64,000 nt of DNA, from assembly GCA_030248295.1 (NCBI GenBank), contig JASANH010000093.1:1-64000 (forward strand). Direction: 5' to 3'. The translations under genes and the position numbers were made by a program. This document shows, in pieces, positions 49,001-60,044 of this stretch. How positions within the stretch are numbered: the first letter of the stretch is position 1; every line of letters starts with the position of its first letter. The notes beneath the pieces were generated by a model. It ran no database searches, was not told the origin of the DNA, and worked only from the letters and a program-made list of their open reading frames with translations. The DNA is from Mesodorylaimus sp. YZB2_4. Lineage: Eukaryota; Nematoda; Enoplea; Dorylaimida; Dorylaimidae.

Positions 49001-52000
49001 GCTCTTTGATTGAGCCGGGTCATAGAGTGGTATAGCAGTTTGTGGTAGTTGCCTGTGTTTACTCGCACATCATCTAACCTTGTAATAATCCTGATGAAAG
49101 TAAAGCTTTCGGCCGTTTATGATCAGGTCTCTACTAGACGCGATGCTAAAAAAACTGCGTTTCTGCAGTGAAATTTTTGATAGGTTCTTGAGCAAGCCAT
49201 CAAAATTTGAGCTCATAATTCGTGATCAGTGCTCATACGGTATGAGCACTGATCACGAATCTTTGCGGCCCAGAGCAAGCATTGACCGATCCGGCCGGAG
49301 CGATCCGAGGGGTTGATCGGTTCCCGATCCGATCCGACCGCTGGATCGGCCGGATCGGCAACTGAAATTTTACGCTCTGTATCTGCCGAAGAATGATAAG
49401 GTGTGGCACACTATGATGAGAAAATCCCGTTTTTCTCTCAAAATAGCATTCAGTCCCACTTTAGGCTCTGCTGCTTTCTCCTCCCTGCGTCCTTTAGAGT
49501 GGACTGACAGAGTGACAGCGAGGAAACAGAGCAGGTTGGTGAGGACGCAGTGCCAAGTACTGGTGCGTCATCCCCATCAATCTAAATTCTTTTGGAGCGG
49601 ATCGGCCGAATCGGATCGGCATCCAGACCTAGGGTTGGATCGTTCGATGCCGGACCCAGAGAGGTTTCAATCCAACCTGAGAAATCAGCGCAATTAGTGA
49701 CAAGCGTAACTCAAAGCGGTGCAATTATGAATTGGCGCAACACAAAACGGCGCAATCAGGAAACGGCGCAAGTGAAACGGCGCAATCCGAATGGCGCAAC
49801 TCGTAAGCGGCGCAACTGGGTATTTCCCTGTGAAGTAGACTAGATTTTAAGGTCCTGGAACCCACAACCATAAAAACAGCGCTTGGTCCCCCTGGACGCG
49901 TCATGTCAACGTTATTCATAGCCAAGCACTATACAGCGCATTCGAGGGCTAAAGGCACATATTTGACAGTCTTTTTTTACCCAGGCGGGGGTTGAACCCT
50001 CGTGTTTTAGATCTCACCACCGATTTTCGAAGCGGTCCACACCTCATCTCAGGTCAGGAAATCCAAAGTCAGGGCAGGATGTCCAGACCCTCACATCTCT
50101 GCCAAGCCCATTCAGTTAGTCTTCTGACGGCCCCTGGCTTGGGGTGCACACCAGACCCCTCCCCCCCCCCCGGTCACACTCGTCTCACCTTCAACGCATT
50201 AATAATAGTTTCTTGATGCTTGCGCACGGCGTCGTGCGAGAATTCGGACGTGGCCAGCAGGCACATGCTTTCCAGAGCCAGATAACGTAAATTGGTCTCC
50301 TTGTGCGTCAAGAATTGACCCAGTTGATTGCATGCACGTACCAACAGGTTCGGTTCCGTGTCCATGTGAATTATGTACGCGATCGCTTCGAATAAGACGG
50401 CATTCTTCGCGTTGCTGTGCTGAACTTTCTTCGATTTCGGCGGTTCTTGCGCTTTGTTCAATATCGTCTCCAAACATTCCAATAGACGCGATCTCACGGC
50501 CGGATCATCGGGCGGCGGATAATTCTGCAGCAAACGTAACAATTTCACCGACAACCACGGCGCTGGTACGAAATAATAAGTGTAATCTTGCAGATCCGTA
50601 TATGTCGATGTCACAATCTGAAACACAAAAATAAAAGCCCAAGGATCTTGCAGAAAGCTGATTTGACTTTAAAACACCGACAAATCGGTCGTATTCATAA
50701 CCGATGGCCTCTGACTGGATTACAATCGCTGACCAGTCAAAGCTCAAAAAATCGATAATCGATCGATCGCTCGCTCGATCAATCGATTCTCAATCCCACC
50801 CGACTTACTCGGCTGAGACGGGATATGGCCAACGAGACGCAGCCTTTGTATTCTTCGGGCCAACGCTTCGATAACGCCTCGATCACACTGACAGCCGATG
50901 TGACCACGCCCATATGCTGGTCATTGAGTAGGTGTATGATACGCGAGGCGTACTCGCCGGGCGGGATGATGTCTTGACTCGTACGAAACAATCGTAGCAG
51001 GCACAGGGCGGCGCTTTGTTTCACAAAATCGATTGTATCGCTACAAAACACAACAAATCATCAATCGCATTTCACTAATCGATTCCTGATCAATAGATAA
51101 AGACACCAATCGATCGAGTCCTATGCTAAACAAAAAAGGATCAGTCTGACCAAAATATCTGGACAGCTGTAACCGAGATCACAAATCGATCCCAACACTC
51201 CCACAAAACAAAATCGATCGTTATCCATCAAACTCAACCCAAACCCAGATCGAAGACTTACGCAGAAACCAACAATTTGGGTATGTCAGATCCGAACGCT
51301 TCGCACATATCTCGCGACCCGATATTGGCGATACATTGCAATGCCAAATTGACGTGCACTGGATTACGAGATTGCAAATCATTCTTGATCGACTGAACGA
51401 TCAATCGAATCAGTTCGCTGTTGCTACTGATCAGCACCGAAATGAATAAATATCCCTGAAACACAAATATGAGCCACTGATCGTTTTCGATCTCCTGCCG
51501 CACGGGGCGACGACCGCGGGTTTCACCCGGCTGTGTTATGGTTCAGCCACGAACCGGATCCAAGACTTGTTTGGGGCTGCTAGCGCAGTACAGAACATAC
51601 CAGGCCCTCCCCCAGGACTCCACAACCACTGAGCCGCTTTATGCGTGCGATGGGACAGAATTTTAACAACTTACGATTTGTTTCTCCGTATATTTATTCG
51701 ACGACAACAGATTCACCGCTTCCATGTGACCAAAATCGATATCGTGCCCGAGGAGAAAAATGAACAATAATTTACACACATATTTCTTTTTCTGATAACC
51801 ATCCAAGGTTTTGTCACCTGCAAGAAAATATTAACATTTGCAGCCAAGCCTGCCAGGCGTGCGAGAGAATATGGTCGACCAAAGTCGGCGGGCCAAAAAA
51901 CTCCAACTGGAGCAGGCAAGTCTCGCGGCTATACCTACGGCTAAACATCAAGCCGAGGGGTTGACTCTCTCCCATTTGGTAAAGCCCGCCAGCAGAGGAT

Positions 52001-53967
52001 TACAAAATTGTCAAGGAAAACCAAAAACCCACAACTTATCGACTTCTTTCCTTATCATCTGAACAAAACAAAGTTTTCTTGTTTATTGTAAAATGCCTTC
52101 ATATCGGGGATAAATGTCACAAATTATGTCCCACTAAAGAAGTCGCCAGCTTCACCCTATCAGCCGCTCTTATCTTTAGTGACTCGAAAAGGATGTTCTT
52201 ATCAGTCTACAACATCAAAACTGTTATTGGTTCTAGGCCAACCTCTCTCACCTTGGAGAGCCTAACGTAGGGACGGAGGTGTCAAAATGCAGTCTGCCCC
52301 GTCCAATTCTCGCTTATCCCACAAAATATCTTACCCATGTGTGCACTCCTTACTAGGCAATATCTCTCCAATCGGAGACCCCACAAAGTAGATTTAGCTT
52401 GGTAAGACGTCGGACTGGCATCAGGTGGACAGGAGTCCTCCCTTCCTTCCGATCAAGTCAATACCTCCATGTTCATGTTCATGTTTTACCACATCACTAA
52501 ACGCTTATGCGCACTCGAGGGTGAAGGGACACATTTTACACGAAATGATTTACCGGCCCGCGAGTCGAACTCCCGCCCGTAACTGAGCACCTAGCGTGAG
52601 AGGCAGACGCCTCCATTCTCTTACCCTTGAACTTGGATCTAATATTGGCCAATTCCTTATTGATACGTTTGATCTCCGCTTCTTTACTTTTGCCTGAAAT
52701 GTGAATTTCAAGAAAAATTGTCGCAGAAGTGGAAAAATGATAATGACTGCAATAAAACTTAGCGGATACTACAATTCACATTGCATCTTGTCCTGCATTC
52801 TAACGCAGACCTGTTTCGCTATTAGCAGTATTTACAATCACTATTCGACGTGTCGCAATCTGCATCCGATACGCACCAGTGTAGGATGCTCACATGGTAA
52901 AGCGAGCTCAATCCGTCCGTTATCACTGTCTGTTCCTGGCAGCATTGATTAGCCTATCACCAGCCGAATCAATCTTCTATTTGTCTCCCTCGACTTCGTG
53001 TACTTGCTCTCCCACTCTTCACACCACGCATGCGGCTGACTGCACTTTCACCCCTGCTCCTGGCCGTGCGTACAGTTGGTGTGGCTTTCAGTCAACACTA
53101 ATCCCGAATAGTCATAGCAGCGGTAATGGGATGCCGCCAGTGGGCCGCTCTTCTCGCGTGTATACTCGTACAAGCTGCACGATCAGACGAGCCAGACGGG
53201 CGGGCGGCCGATCGACGAACGAGACGAGAGTTGGAGGCCGAACGGAAGGAAACGCCTAAGAGCCCAGCCCAGATGGACAACTAGTAGAAACCAAATGCGC
53301 ATACACAAACCAATATACGATATAGATGAGGGGAGAAACGACGAGCGAATAAGCCAAGGAAGAATCTAAACTCGAGCCAAGACCTCGCTAGCCAGCAAAT
53401 AAGAATACATGCCTCGATCGATAAACCTTCGACCACCCACCGCGCCTATTCGAAAACGAACGAGGGAGCGGATACGTGCGCGCCACGAATAAGAAAGGTT
53501 TAGCCAGTAACACGCTAATGGGCGGCCCAAAATCGATTCAAGCCAATGGGGTTGCGCGGCAATCTACGATCTCCTTTTATCTACGCGCATATTCCCCTAA
53601 TATATATCCGGTCCCACAACGGAATGTCTTCCTCAATTGCCAACACTAGCGTCAAAACCCATCCGATCTGATATACAAGGTTAAAAACACGTCTTGGCAA
53701 TATTCAAAGCCGATTACCGAGACTGCATAATCTTAGGCACCAGGAATCAGCCGAAATTCGACCATTTTCTTGTCAAATCTGTTTCAACTATGGGCCATCC
53801 CTTAATATCGCGGAGAGGTTCTAATCGAGATATCACCCCGCTCTTTTATCCTCATTCAATAATCTGTCAGATATCATAGACCTATTCCAATTCTCAAACT
53901 TACAATTTCTAATATCCGAAATAAACACGGCCAATCCGCGCATACCGTCGCCTTTCACGGCGGGCAT
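43010..53967 (-). CDS. AP2A: AP-2 adaptor complex subunit alpha (alpha-adaptin)
   Basis: Thirteen exons in transcript order: 53967-53904, 52693-52625, 51817-51675, 51455-51262, 51040-50809, 50617-50189, 48366-48229, 46003-45723, 45661-45259, 44515-44268, 43829-43413, 43351-43282 and 43222-43010; about 966 residues, the usual size. It starts [20 protein letters not shown], the standard alpha-adaptin N-terminus. Exon 3 has the basic [10 protein letters not shown] stretch tied to phosphoinositide binding. Exons 1-9 form the helical trunk. Exon 10 is a Gly/Ser/Thr hinge with DLLGLG and LLDMF. Exons 11-13 form the appendage, ending YRLTIRSSK and LCELLSELF. It would bind plasma-membrane PIP2, cargo and clathrin partners in endocytosis. 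No residue looks damaged. Introns 6 and 7 are long and full of repeats. Confidence 0.97.
44995..45165 (+). repeat. R1 repeat in AP-2 alpha intron 9
   Basis: Full-length-looking copy: CAACCAAGCCTGGCAGGCG, then GCAAGTCTTGCGACTAC, CTGCGGCTGAAACGTC and CCCAGCCAGGGAAGATCG. The central hairpin has lost part of one arm. Confidence 0.75.
46120..46290 (+). repeat. R1 repeat in AP-2 alpha intron 7
   Basis: Blocks in order: CCAGGCGGGACC, GAGACTCCAACTGGGG, GCAAGTCTCCCGACTACACC, the hairpin GAAACATCAACC/GGTTGACGTCTC, and GGGGAGATATCGATCTGCC. Confidence 0.78.
47770..47865 (+). repeat. R2 repeat, partial copy, AP-2 alpha intron 7
   Basis: GAGAAGGTAGTGTATCTAG, TTACCTTGACTGGCCGCC and TACGGAGCAGT match the first half of R2 at 33335. 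The second half is missing. Confidence 0.6.
48880..49830. mobile_element. Non-autonomous element with inverted end arrays of a TTGCGCC unit
   Basis: The left end (about 48890-49010) holds some six imperfect copies of a 15-20 bp unit around TTGCGCCGTTT. The right end (about 49690-49815) holds eight or so copies of the reverse complement, AAACGGCGCAA. Thus the two ends are long inverted repeats made of short tandem units. The interior contains GATC/CCGGATCGG-rich DNA and a 21-bp palindrome, with no transposase frame. It lies in AP-2 alpha intron 6. The class is unknown; a foldback or MITE-like DNA element is the best guess. Confidence 0.6.
49218..49260. repeat. Perfect 21-bp palindrome
   Basis: The arm at 49218-49238 (starting ATTCGTGATCAGTG) is exactly reverse-complementary to 49240-49260, with a single G between them. 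It lies in the middle of the element at 48880-49830. It could fold as a hairpin or cruciform. Confidence 0.9.
49898..50025 (-). mobile_element. tRNA-derived SINE, 3' part (reverse)
   Basis: Minus strand: B-box AGGGTTCAACCCCCGCCTGG, GGTAAAAAAAGACTGTCAAA, CCCTCGAATGCGC and a CTTGGCTATGAATAACGTTG tail. The A-box half is missing. It follows the inverted-array element in AP-2 alpha intron 6. Confidence 0.7.
51835..51990 (+). repeat. R1 repeat beside an AP-2 alpha splice acceptor
   Basis: CAGCCAAGCCTGCCAGGCG, ACTCCAACTGGAGC, GCAAGTCTCGCGGCTATACC, AAACATCAAGCC/GGGGTTGACTCTCTCCC. The repeat begins 18-20 bp from exon 3 (51817), so it lies directly next to the acceptor of intron 2. Confidence 0.75.
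52478..52618 (-). mobile_element. tRNA-derived SINE beside an AP-2 alpha splice donor
   Basis: Minus strand: GGCGTCTGCCTCTCACGC, B-box GGGAGTTCGACTCGCGG, then CCCTCGAGTGCGC and an ATGAACATGAACATG tail. It ends about 7 bp from the donor of the exon at 52625. Confidence 0.75.
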
Positions 53968-54676
53968 GTTTGTAAATTTTACAGCAAGTAATTGAGGAAA
54001 ATCACGATTGTAAAATCACAGAAAATCGCAGTCGGGTCGTCCTCGCAAGAATTTTTTCGAAACCAGACACTAAAATTGTGTTTGTTTCCTCAAATTTAAG
54101 AATCCTTTTAGAAAATTTGATGTTTGCGACAATATTACACCTCCGAAGTCGTCCTGATCAATTTGCAACAAAATAAGAACCGAGACGGAACAAAAAGCGA
54201 CAAGCGACAACGAATCATTGATGAGGACCGACAAAAATATTCATTCGCCGACCTCCAATCAACTTTTGCGCACACCTGCTGCAAAAGCATACGGTACATT
54301 TTGTCATCAGCAGTGGCAGAAATTGCGGCAAATTTGAAAGACGAATCGTGCAGACACAACTCCGAGTTTCTTGCCATCCGATAATTTTATCAATAAAAAC
54401 ATACTTTATTTTCCTTTTGTATTTTTATCTTAATTTCTTTACATAAAAACTATGACCTCGCAATATTATCAGCAATGTTAGTATCGCGCAAAAACGACCA
54501 GAGTATCAGATAACCTGCCGTCTGACAAAAAATGTTATCAAAAATCAGCATTTAACACCGGCCTTCCACATTTATCTCCACTAAAACAACAGGCCTAATT
54601 TCCTCTTACAATATTCTAAAACCAAAAACTTTACTCACAACTTCAAAAATTTGAATTTCCCGCCGAAATCCTTCGG
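53968..54676. other. AP-2 alpha upstream region and 3' end of the first DRAM gene
   Basis: Holds the 5' region of AP-2 alpha and a reverse-strand AATAAA (TTTATT at 54405-54410) about 270 bp after the stop of the DRAM-like gene, its likely poly(A) signal. The frames at 54124-54384 are open on both strands but show no domain features. Confidence 0.5.
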
Positions 54677-57600
54677 CTATTTTTTCGCCACTTTCGACGT
54701 GAGTGATTTGGACAGTTTCGGTTCGTCATGGGGTGCTTTCACATGTCCTTCCACGTGCTTGTTAGGACCCTCCTTGCCCTTTGTGCTGCCCTTGTGGGCC
54801 ATGAACACACCCCTGCCACTGGGACTAGGCATACCCTGATAGCTGTGCATTTGGGAAAGGGTCGGCTCCTCGATCTCCGAGACGGGCGCGGGCGGGGCGA
54901 CCACACTGTCGGGGCAGTGGTGGCCCACATCCTTGGGGAACTGAGCATGGTCGATGGTGATGAACACTTTGGGGGGCACCAGGGCCAGGTGACGCAGCTC
55001 GATCGAGTAAGTGGCGAAGTAGACGATGACAGCGATGGCAGTCAACCACTCGCACACGGTCGTCGTTGCGTGCACTAAGAAACCCTGCAAAAAGCAAGCA
55101 AGTCTGATCTCATCTGCTCAGTTATATTCTTATCAGGGATAGACTATCATCGTCGTATAACCTTATCACCTGCATAAATATTGTAGTGATAAGATATACT
55201 GCAAGTCCCCTTGTCTTGGTTGGTGACCATCGCCTTCGACGCCGAGTCACCACAGTTTGTTATTGGGGGTTGCCTTTGCACATCCTTACCCACCGCAGTC
55301 CTTATCAACACCGTGGCAGCAAAGCACATGCAGTCATAACAGGTCACGTCACTAGCCATCAGGCGCTTATGATGACACCTGTTACAAATGCGCATGCCTG
55401 GCACACAGGACCCATCTGCATAGTGTCACGCACAGACAGATGCCTCGTGCAGCGAGTACTGCCGGCCACATTGGTTCCACCCCGCCCGTAGTACGTAGAC
55501 ACCTCTGATAAGCGACCCTGCACAAGCACACGATATGATTAGGCACTCACCTCATCCCCAGGCTCGATGAACCTAAGCTGCCACAGCGTGCACATGGTCG
55601 TGTTGAAGTCCCTCCTTTGCGGCGTGAAATCGAAAAATGGATTAAATCCAAGGCTGAGCACTGAAAATGAAATAAAAGCGTTCATGGCACTGAACCTGAC
55701 ATCCATGTCAGCGAGAGTCCTTTGACCACACGAATTGATTCTCTACAATCACCCTACTAGAAGCGGCTGGCAAAAATCTAAAAGCGCACTACAAGGTAAC
55801 CGGCATTCCTGGCGGTGGGGAGGTGGATACTCTCCTCTGGCTGGGAGACGTCAACCACCGTCAATATTGACCGGTTGATGTTTCAGCCGCAGGTAAAGTC
55901 GCCAGACTTTTCACATTACTTCGGTCTCTCGGACCCCCCCCCCGCGGCCTGGATGGTGTTTACAACATGTCTATTAACGCCATAAATCACAATGTGGAAC
56001 TTGGACAAAGAAACAAAACCCTAATACACTAGACGACCGAGGGATTACTGCCCACGAGGACTCTCCACTGCCACATAACTATCACGTGTCCACCAGACAA
56101 GCGCCAATGAACTAGTTTCTATAAGGTCCTAGTCCCGCCTAGGCTGCAGTATAGACCAGCCCACAACACACTCGCTCTCGACACATCTGGCCCTGACCTG
56201 GAAGAGGCAGACCGTTCCCTGACCCACTATTCGGTAACATATCCAAGCCAATTATACCCAGTCACTTACTCAATACGAATAGCAGCGTTGCAAAGCCGCT
56301 CAATCCCAGCCTCAAGTAGACGGCCCATTTCTGATGCAATATGGGCAGATCCATTTTGTAGGTGAATATGGCTTGGCCCCAGCAATACACCAGACCACAC
56401 CCGAACGCCACGCCAGCACCCACCTGATGTGTCGTCCACGCTGCAGTTTGCTACAAAATCCATGAAACATTGTGGTGAATTCAAAGAGGCCGCCTGCCAG
56501 TCATTTACGGGTGCAGGGAGGGGTTGGGGGCAATTGTCCCCTTGTTAGGGGCTCCCGTGCACGTTTCGGCCCCGCAAAGCAGAAGTGATCTGATTTACTC
56601 CCCAGCCAAACACAGCTGCACACTGCAATGCGGGCCACGTGAACAATTTACTAAACATGCCCCCCTACGAGGATGGATAGAGCGAGATGAGTTACTGCTA
56701 CCAAGTGTCACATCGAAGACTGATCACCAGCACGGGTGATGTTTCAGCCGCCATGGAGCAGGTTGGGTGGCTGCCCTGTGTACTAGGAATCGGTCATTCC
56801 CCATGCAGTAATGAGGACCCACCACTTCCCTACTTCTTCCCTTATGTCACACTAGAAACACGAGTTCTCGTGAATATTTCGAGCGAGGCCACTCACACAC
56901 TGCGATGATTGGACTGTGGAGGGGCTGGCGGGCAATCTTCATATGAGTGTCAAAGACAGGGGAGACAGTGCACCTAGGAAGATTGCCCCCTGCAAATATA
57001 CAGTCTAACAGCAGCCCTCCCTGTGCAATACGACTGGGTCCCTGGTTCTTGGAGGGAGTGACCAGTGGAGCTTCGGCACCCCGCCAATAACCCAGGGCAG
57101 CCAAGCCAACCATGGCTGAAACATCACGCTGACGGGTGCGCAGAGGATCGAGCCAGTCGAGCCTCTACACTTGACCCAATCAGACACGACCTGCATGTTA
57201 CGTGGCGGAGTGAATATGGCACCAGTCGAAATAAGCAACCCTCAAAAAGTGCTTCCTGCTAAGGAAATTGCCTCGGAAGAGCCTCCTGATCCCCACTCGA
57301 CAAACTGGGTATAACTTACAGGAAAATTTCCAACAACGCTCATCCCAAACGCCGACGCAAATCCGATCCATAAAAAAATATTACTGTAACGTATGAATTC
57401 TTGCTTAGATTTCGTCGCGTGACGATAAAATTCCACAATTTGCCGATGACGAAAATAAACGATTAGACCGACTAAAATACGCAACAATCGATTAAGCCGT
57501 TGCAATCTATGGCACGCTATCGAAAAATCAATGCGATCAATACTTTAGCGAAATCGATAAATCACACAAGCAAGACATTTGATCACACGACTCATCGACT

Positions 57601-59688
57601 GATCACCTCGACATTATCAATCCTTGACTCGCTAGCAAATCGATCAATCGATATCGATTGATTGATCGCTTTATCGATCAGAAATTCGAGTGAGAGGATT
57701 ATCGATCTCCCCCAGCTGTTTCAGCCGCAGGTATCCCTAGACTCACCTTGCTCCAGTCTGACCACATTCACCCACGCCCAGTAATTGGAGAGTTGCAAGA
57801 GCTGCCCTTCTAAGCTGGGGATCATCGCCAGATGGGGGATCATTAGTCTACTCGGATCCAGTCTCAATATGGGACAAACTAAACTTATCGATCACCCAGC
57901 AGCACAATATTCGTATCAATATCTGATCAGAGCGCTTCGGGGCGTAAGAGAGACAAAAACTCCGACCGAATCTACAAAAGGACTACACCTGCGACTGAAA
58001 CATCAACCCGACGGGCTGACAGAGGAGATCGATCGGTCCCACTCGCCACAGTCTAGCAGGTGATGGGGTAGTGCATACGACAAACTGATGGTCGAACAAC
58101 AATCGATACTTACCAAGCAAGGCCAGCATGTTGACCAGCTGGCCGAATAGGCAGCTCTCGGGGGGATAGGATCCGAGATCGCTAAAATATCAAGTGGCAG
58201 GATTGCACAAAAAGACACCCACCACGGGCTCACCCGATATATAGGAAAATAGGCTGGACGTGCCTGTACCATATGCCGATACGATACCTGGAATCCATAC
58301 ACACATCACGAATGGACCAGGAATAAGGTCATCACAAACATGAAAAAGGTAGTGTTCAGATAGGACCCCCACCCCTTCCATACAACAATCAGTTCTTGGT
58401 TTCGGGTCGCCTCCTCCCCTGCCGCTGGTCTTTTCTGCACGCCCCTTGCCTGAGCTTTTTTGCTTCATTCATGCCAGTATCCGCAAATGGGATTCAAGGG
58501 TTGCGCACATGGACGGCGAGAGATACTGGCCACATCTCCTGGAGAATTTATTAAAAACGCCTCCTTCCCTCCCCCCCCCCCCACCTGGCCATGAAGACGG
58601 CTGCTGAAGAGACAGGGTGGGCAAATGATCATTCTTGCAGAAAAAGGCTACAGGTCGGAGAAGTGCCAGCACTCAATAAGCCTCCGACAGCACACCCTCT
58701 CAACCCTGCCCCAGTCTATGTTCCCCGCAACCTAGCCTCGCCTCGACTGTTCACCCAGAATAGCAATCCACATCTGCACGCACTGAACTTCCAGCTACAA
58801 CCTTTTTAAAACCCGAAAGCCCATAAGCAGTTGGCATGTCGGCTGTTGGTCCACTGCCTGCACGACACCCGCCCATGGCCAGTCCTTGCCACTGCTCCTC
58901 ACAATCAGCGGCAAGTGCTCTGCGACAATGTGTTGAGGCACTACTGGCAATACCCTCTGCACGAAGCCGGCAGCTGGGCGTCACCCGTCAGGGTCATGTT
59001 TCAGCCGTGGAAGACATGGTTGTCTGCCCTGGGGTTTTCTGCGTGCTCCCTCCCTCCAGCAATACGTACCCAGTCGCATCACAAGGGCTGCCAGTCTCGG
59101 ATAGCTTCTCGTTTGGATTTGGATGACTGAAAACTGCAGGTCAAAAAAGGGCACGCTGGCATGGGAGCAGGGCTGCGGCTTGGGAAATCGACAAGTGGAT
59201 GCTACTCTGGAACTCGCCATGTTTACCACACCACGCCCACACTACATAGTTCCCATCCAAACATCCCTGCTACACCATAATTTTCGCAGCTAATAATAAT
59301 CCATCTGAAACCACATTTTACGCACCCCGTGCAATAGCCATACCTCCAGTCCAATCATGGTCAATCAGCAAGCCGTATTCAACCAAATGCATCCAACTTG
59401 CTACTATGCCTTTAACACATTGCAATGCTCAAGCTTGCACGACTGGGTAAAATACAGGTTCAAATTGGTCTCCCTATGCTAAAATATGCATTTCTCGTGC
59501 AACCCTGAGTCTCGTCCACAAACACTCATTTCCTCATCCTATTTCCAACAGAATCGCATTCTTCACTTACTTTGGGCCCCCCCCCCCCCCCCGAAACCCC
59601 AAATCACCAATCATACTCACGTGATCAAAAAAGTTGCTGGAAATAAAATAGCAACCGCGAATGGAAAGGCCCAAATCCGACCTCGCAT
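54677..59688 (-). CDS. DRAM/FRAG1-family six-span membrane protein, copy 1
   Basis: Exons in transcript order: 59688-59621, 58287-58234, 58181-58114, 57471-57320, 56450-56270, 55660-55551 and 55084-54677; about 346 residues. It has an N-terminal membrane segment (MRGRIWAFPFAVAILFPATF), GSYPPESCLFGQLVN, RHRQIVEFYRHA, GMSVVGNF and VGAGVAFGCGLVYCWGQ, then membrane segments and a charged tail (HVEGHVKAPHDEPKLS). These blocks identify the DRAM branch of the Frag1/DRAM/Sfk1 superfamily, whose members are lysosomal or Golgi membrane proteins linked to autophagy. The luminal motif usually read as PYIS-D/E-TG is LYIGDLG here. It is the downstream partner of a tandem pair; the other copy lies 356 bp upstream of its start codon. 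Confidence 0.9.
55793..55930 (-). repeat. R1 repeat in DRAM copy 1 intron 5
   Basis: Reverse orientation: CCTCTGGCTGGGAGACGTC, CGGTTGATGTTTCAGCCGC and AGGTAAAGTCGCCAGACTT. The 5' boundary block GGTAACC is also seen. Confidence 0.72.
57030..57200 (+). repeat. R3 repeat in DRAM copy 1 intron 4
   Basis: CTTGGAGGGAGTGACCAGTG, CCCAGGGCAGCCAAGCC, CCATGGCTGAAACATCACGC and TGACGGGTGCGCAGAGG, the same order as at 2775-2955. Confidence 0.7.
57980..58060 (+). repeat. R1 fragment in DRAM copy 1 intron 3
   Basis: CACCTGCGACTGAAACATC, AACCCGACGGGCTGAC, then GAGATCGATCGGTCCCACTC. A second, reversed scrap (GTTTCAGCCGCAGGTATCCC) lies at 57719-57775 in the same intron. Confidence 0.6.
58975..59130 (-). repeat. 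R3 repeat in DRAM copy 1 intron 1
   Basis: The reverse complement reads CGACTGGGTACG, a GGAGGGAGGGAGCAC block, CCCCAGGGCAGACAACCATG, ACGGCTGAAACATGACCC and TGACGGGTGACGCCCAG, like the copy at 57030. Confidence 0.6.
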
Positions 59689-60044
59689 TGTTTTCGTAAA
59701 AATTCGCAAGGATTCCTAAAAGAAATCATTCAAAAATTGATCAAAATCAACTTGACCAATAAACAGGGCAATCCATATTTGATCACTCTTGTTTCCAGCA
59801 CAAAATCATCATTTACTCAACTGATCAACAAAAAAGTCACAAACCAGTTGCAATCACAGTCCGCCAAAATTGAGCAATCAGGAATGCCTTGAGCAAACGC
59901 ACCAGGCAAGAAATTACAATAGAACATTCTCCAATCACAGTTCCGAGATTCCTTTTGTTTAAGGCATTCAAAAAGCTCATTTCTCAAACAATATATCTAT
60001 GAAAATTCAAATTCTAAATTTCCCGCCAAAATAATCTACCGTGT
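59689..60044. other. Spacer between the tandem DRAM genes
   Basis: 356 bp of AT-rich DNA containing GATCAA motifs. It must hold both the 3' end of copy 2 and the promoter of copy 1. I see no clear TATA box. Confidence 0.45.

Noticed and set aside
52894-53259. 121-codon plus-strand frame with a signal-peptide-like start inside AP-2 alpha intron 1
   Set aside because: It lies antisense in a CG-rich intron, shows no family features, and its hydrophobic stretch is preceded by several charged residues. Not enough to call a nested gene.
54124-54384. Overlapping open frames on both strands upstream of AP-2 alpha
   Set aside because: Both strands are open over the same stretch and neither product looks like a domain; probably 5' or intergenic sequence.
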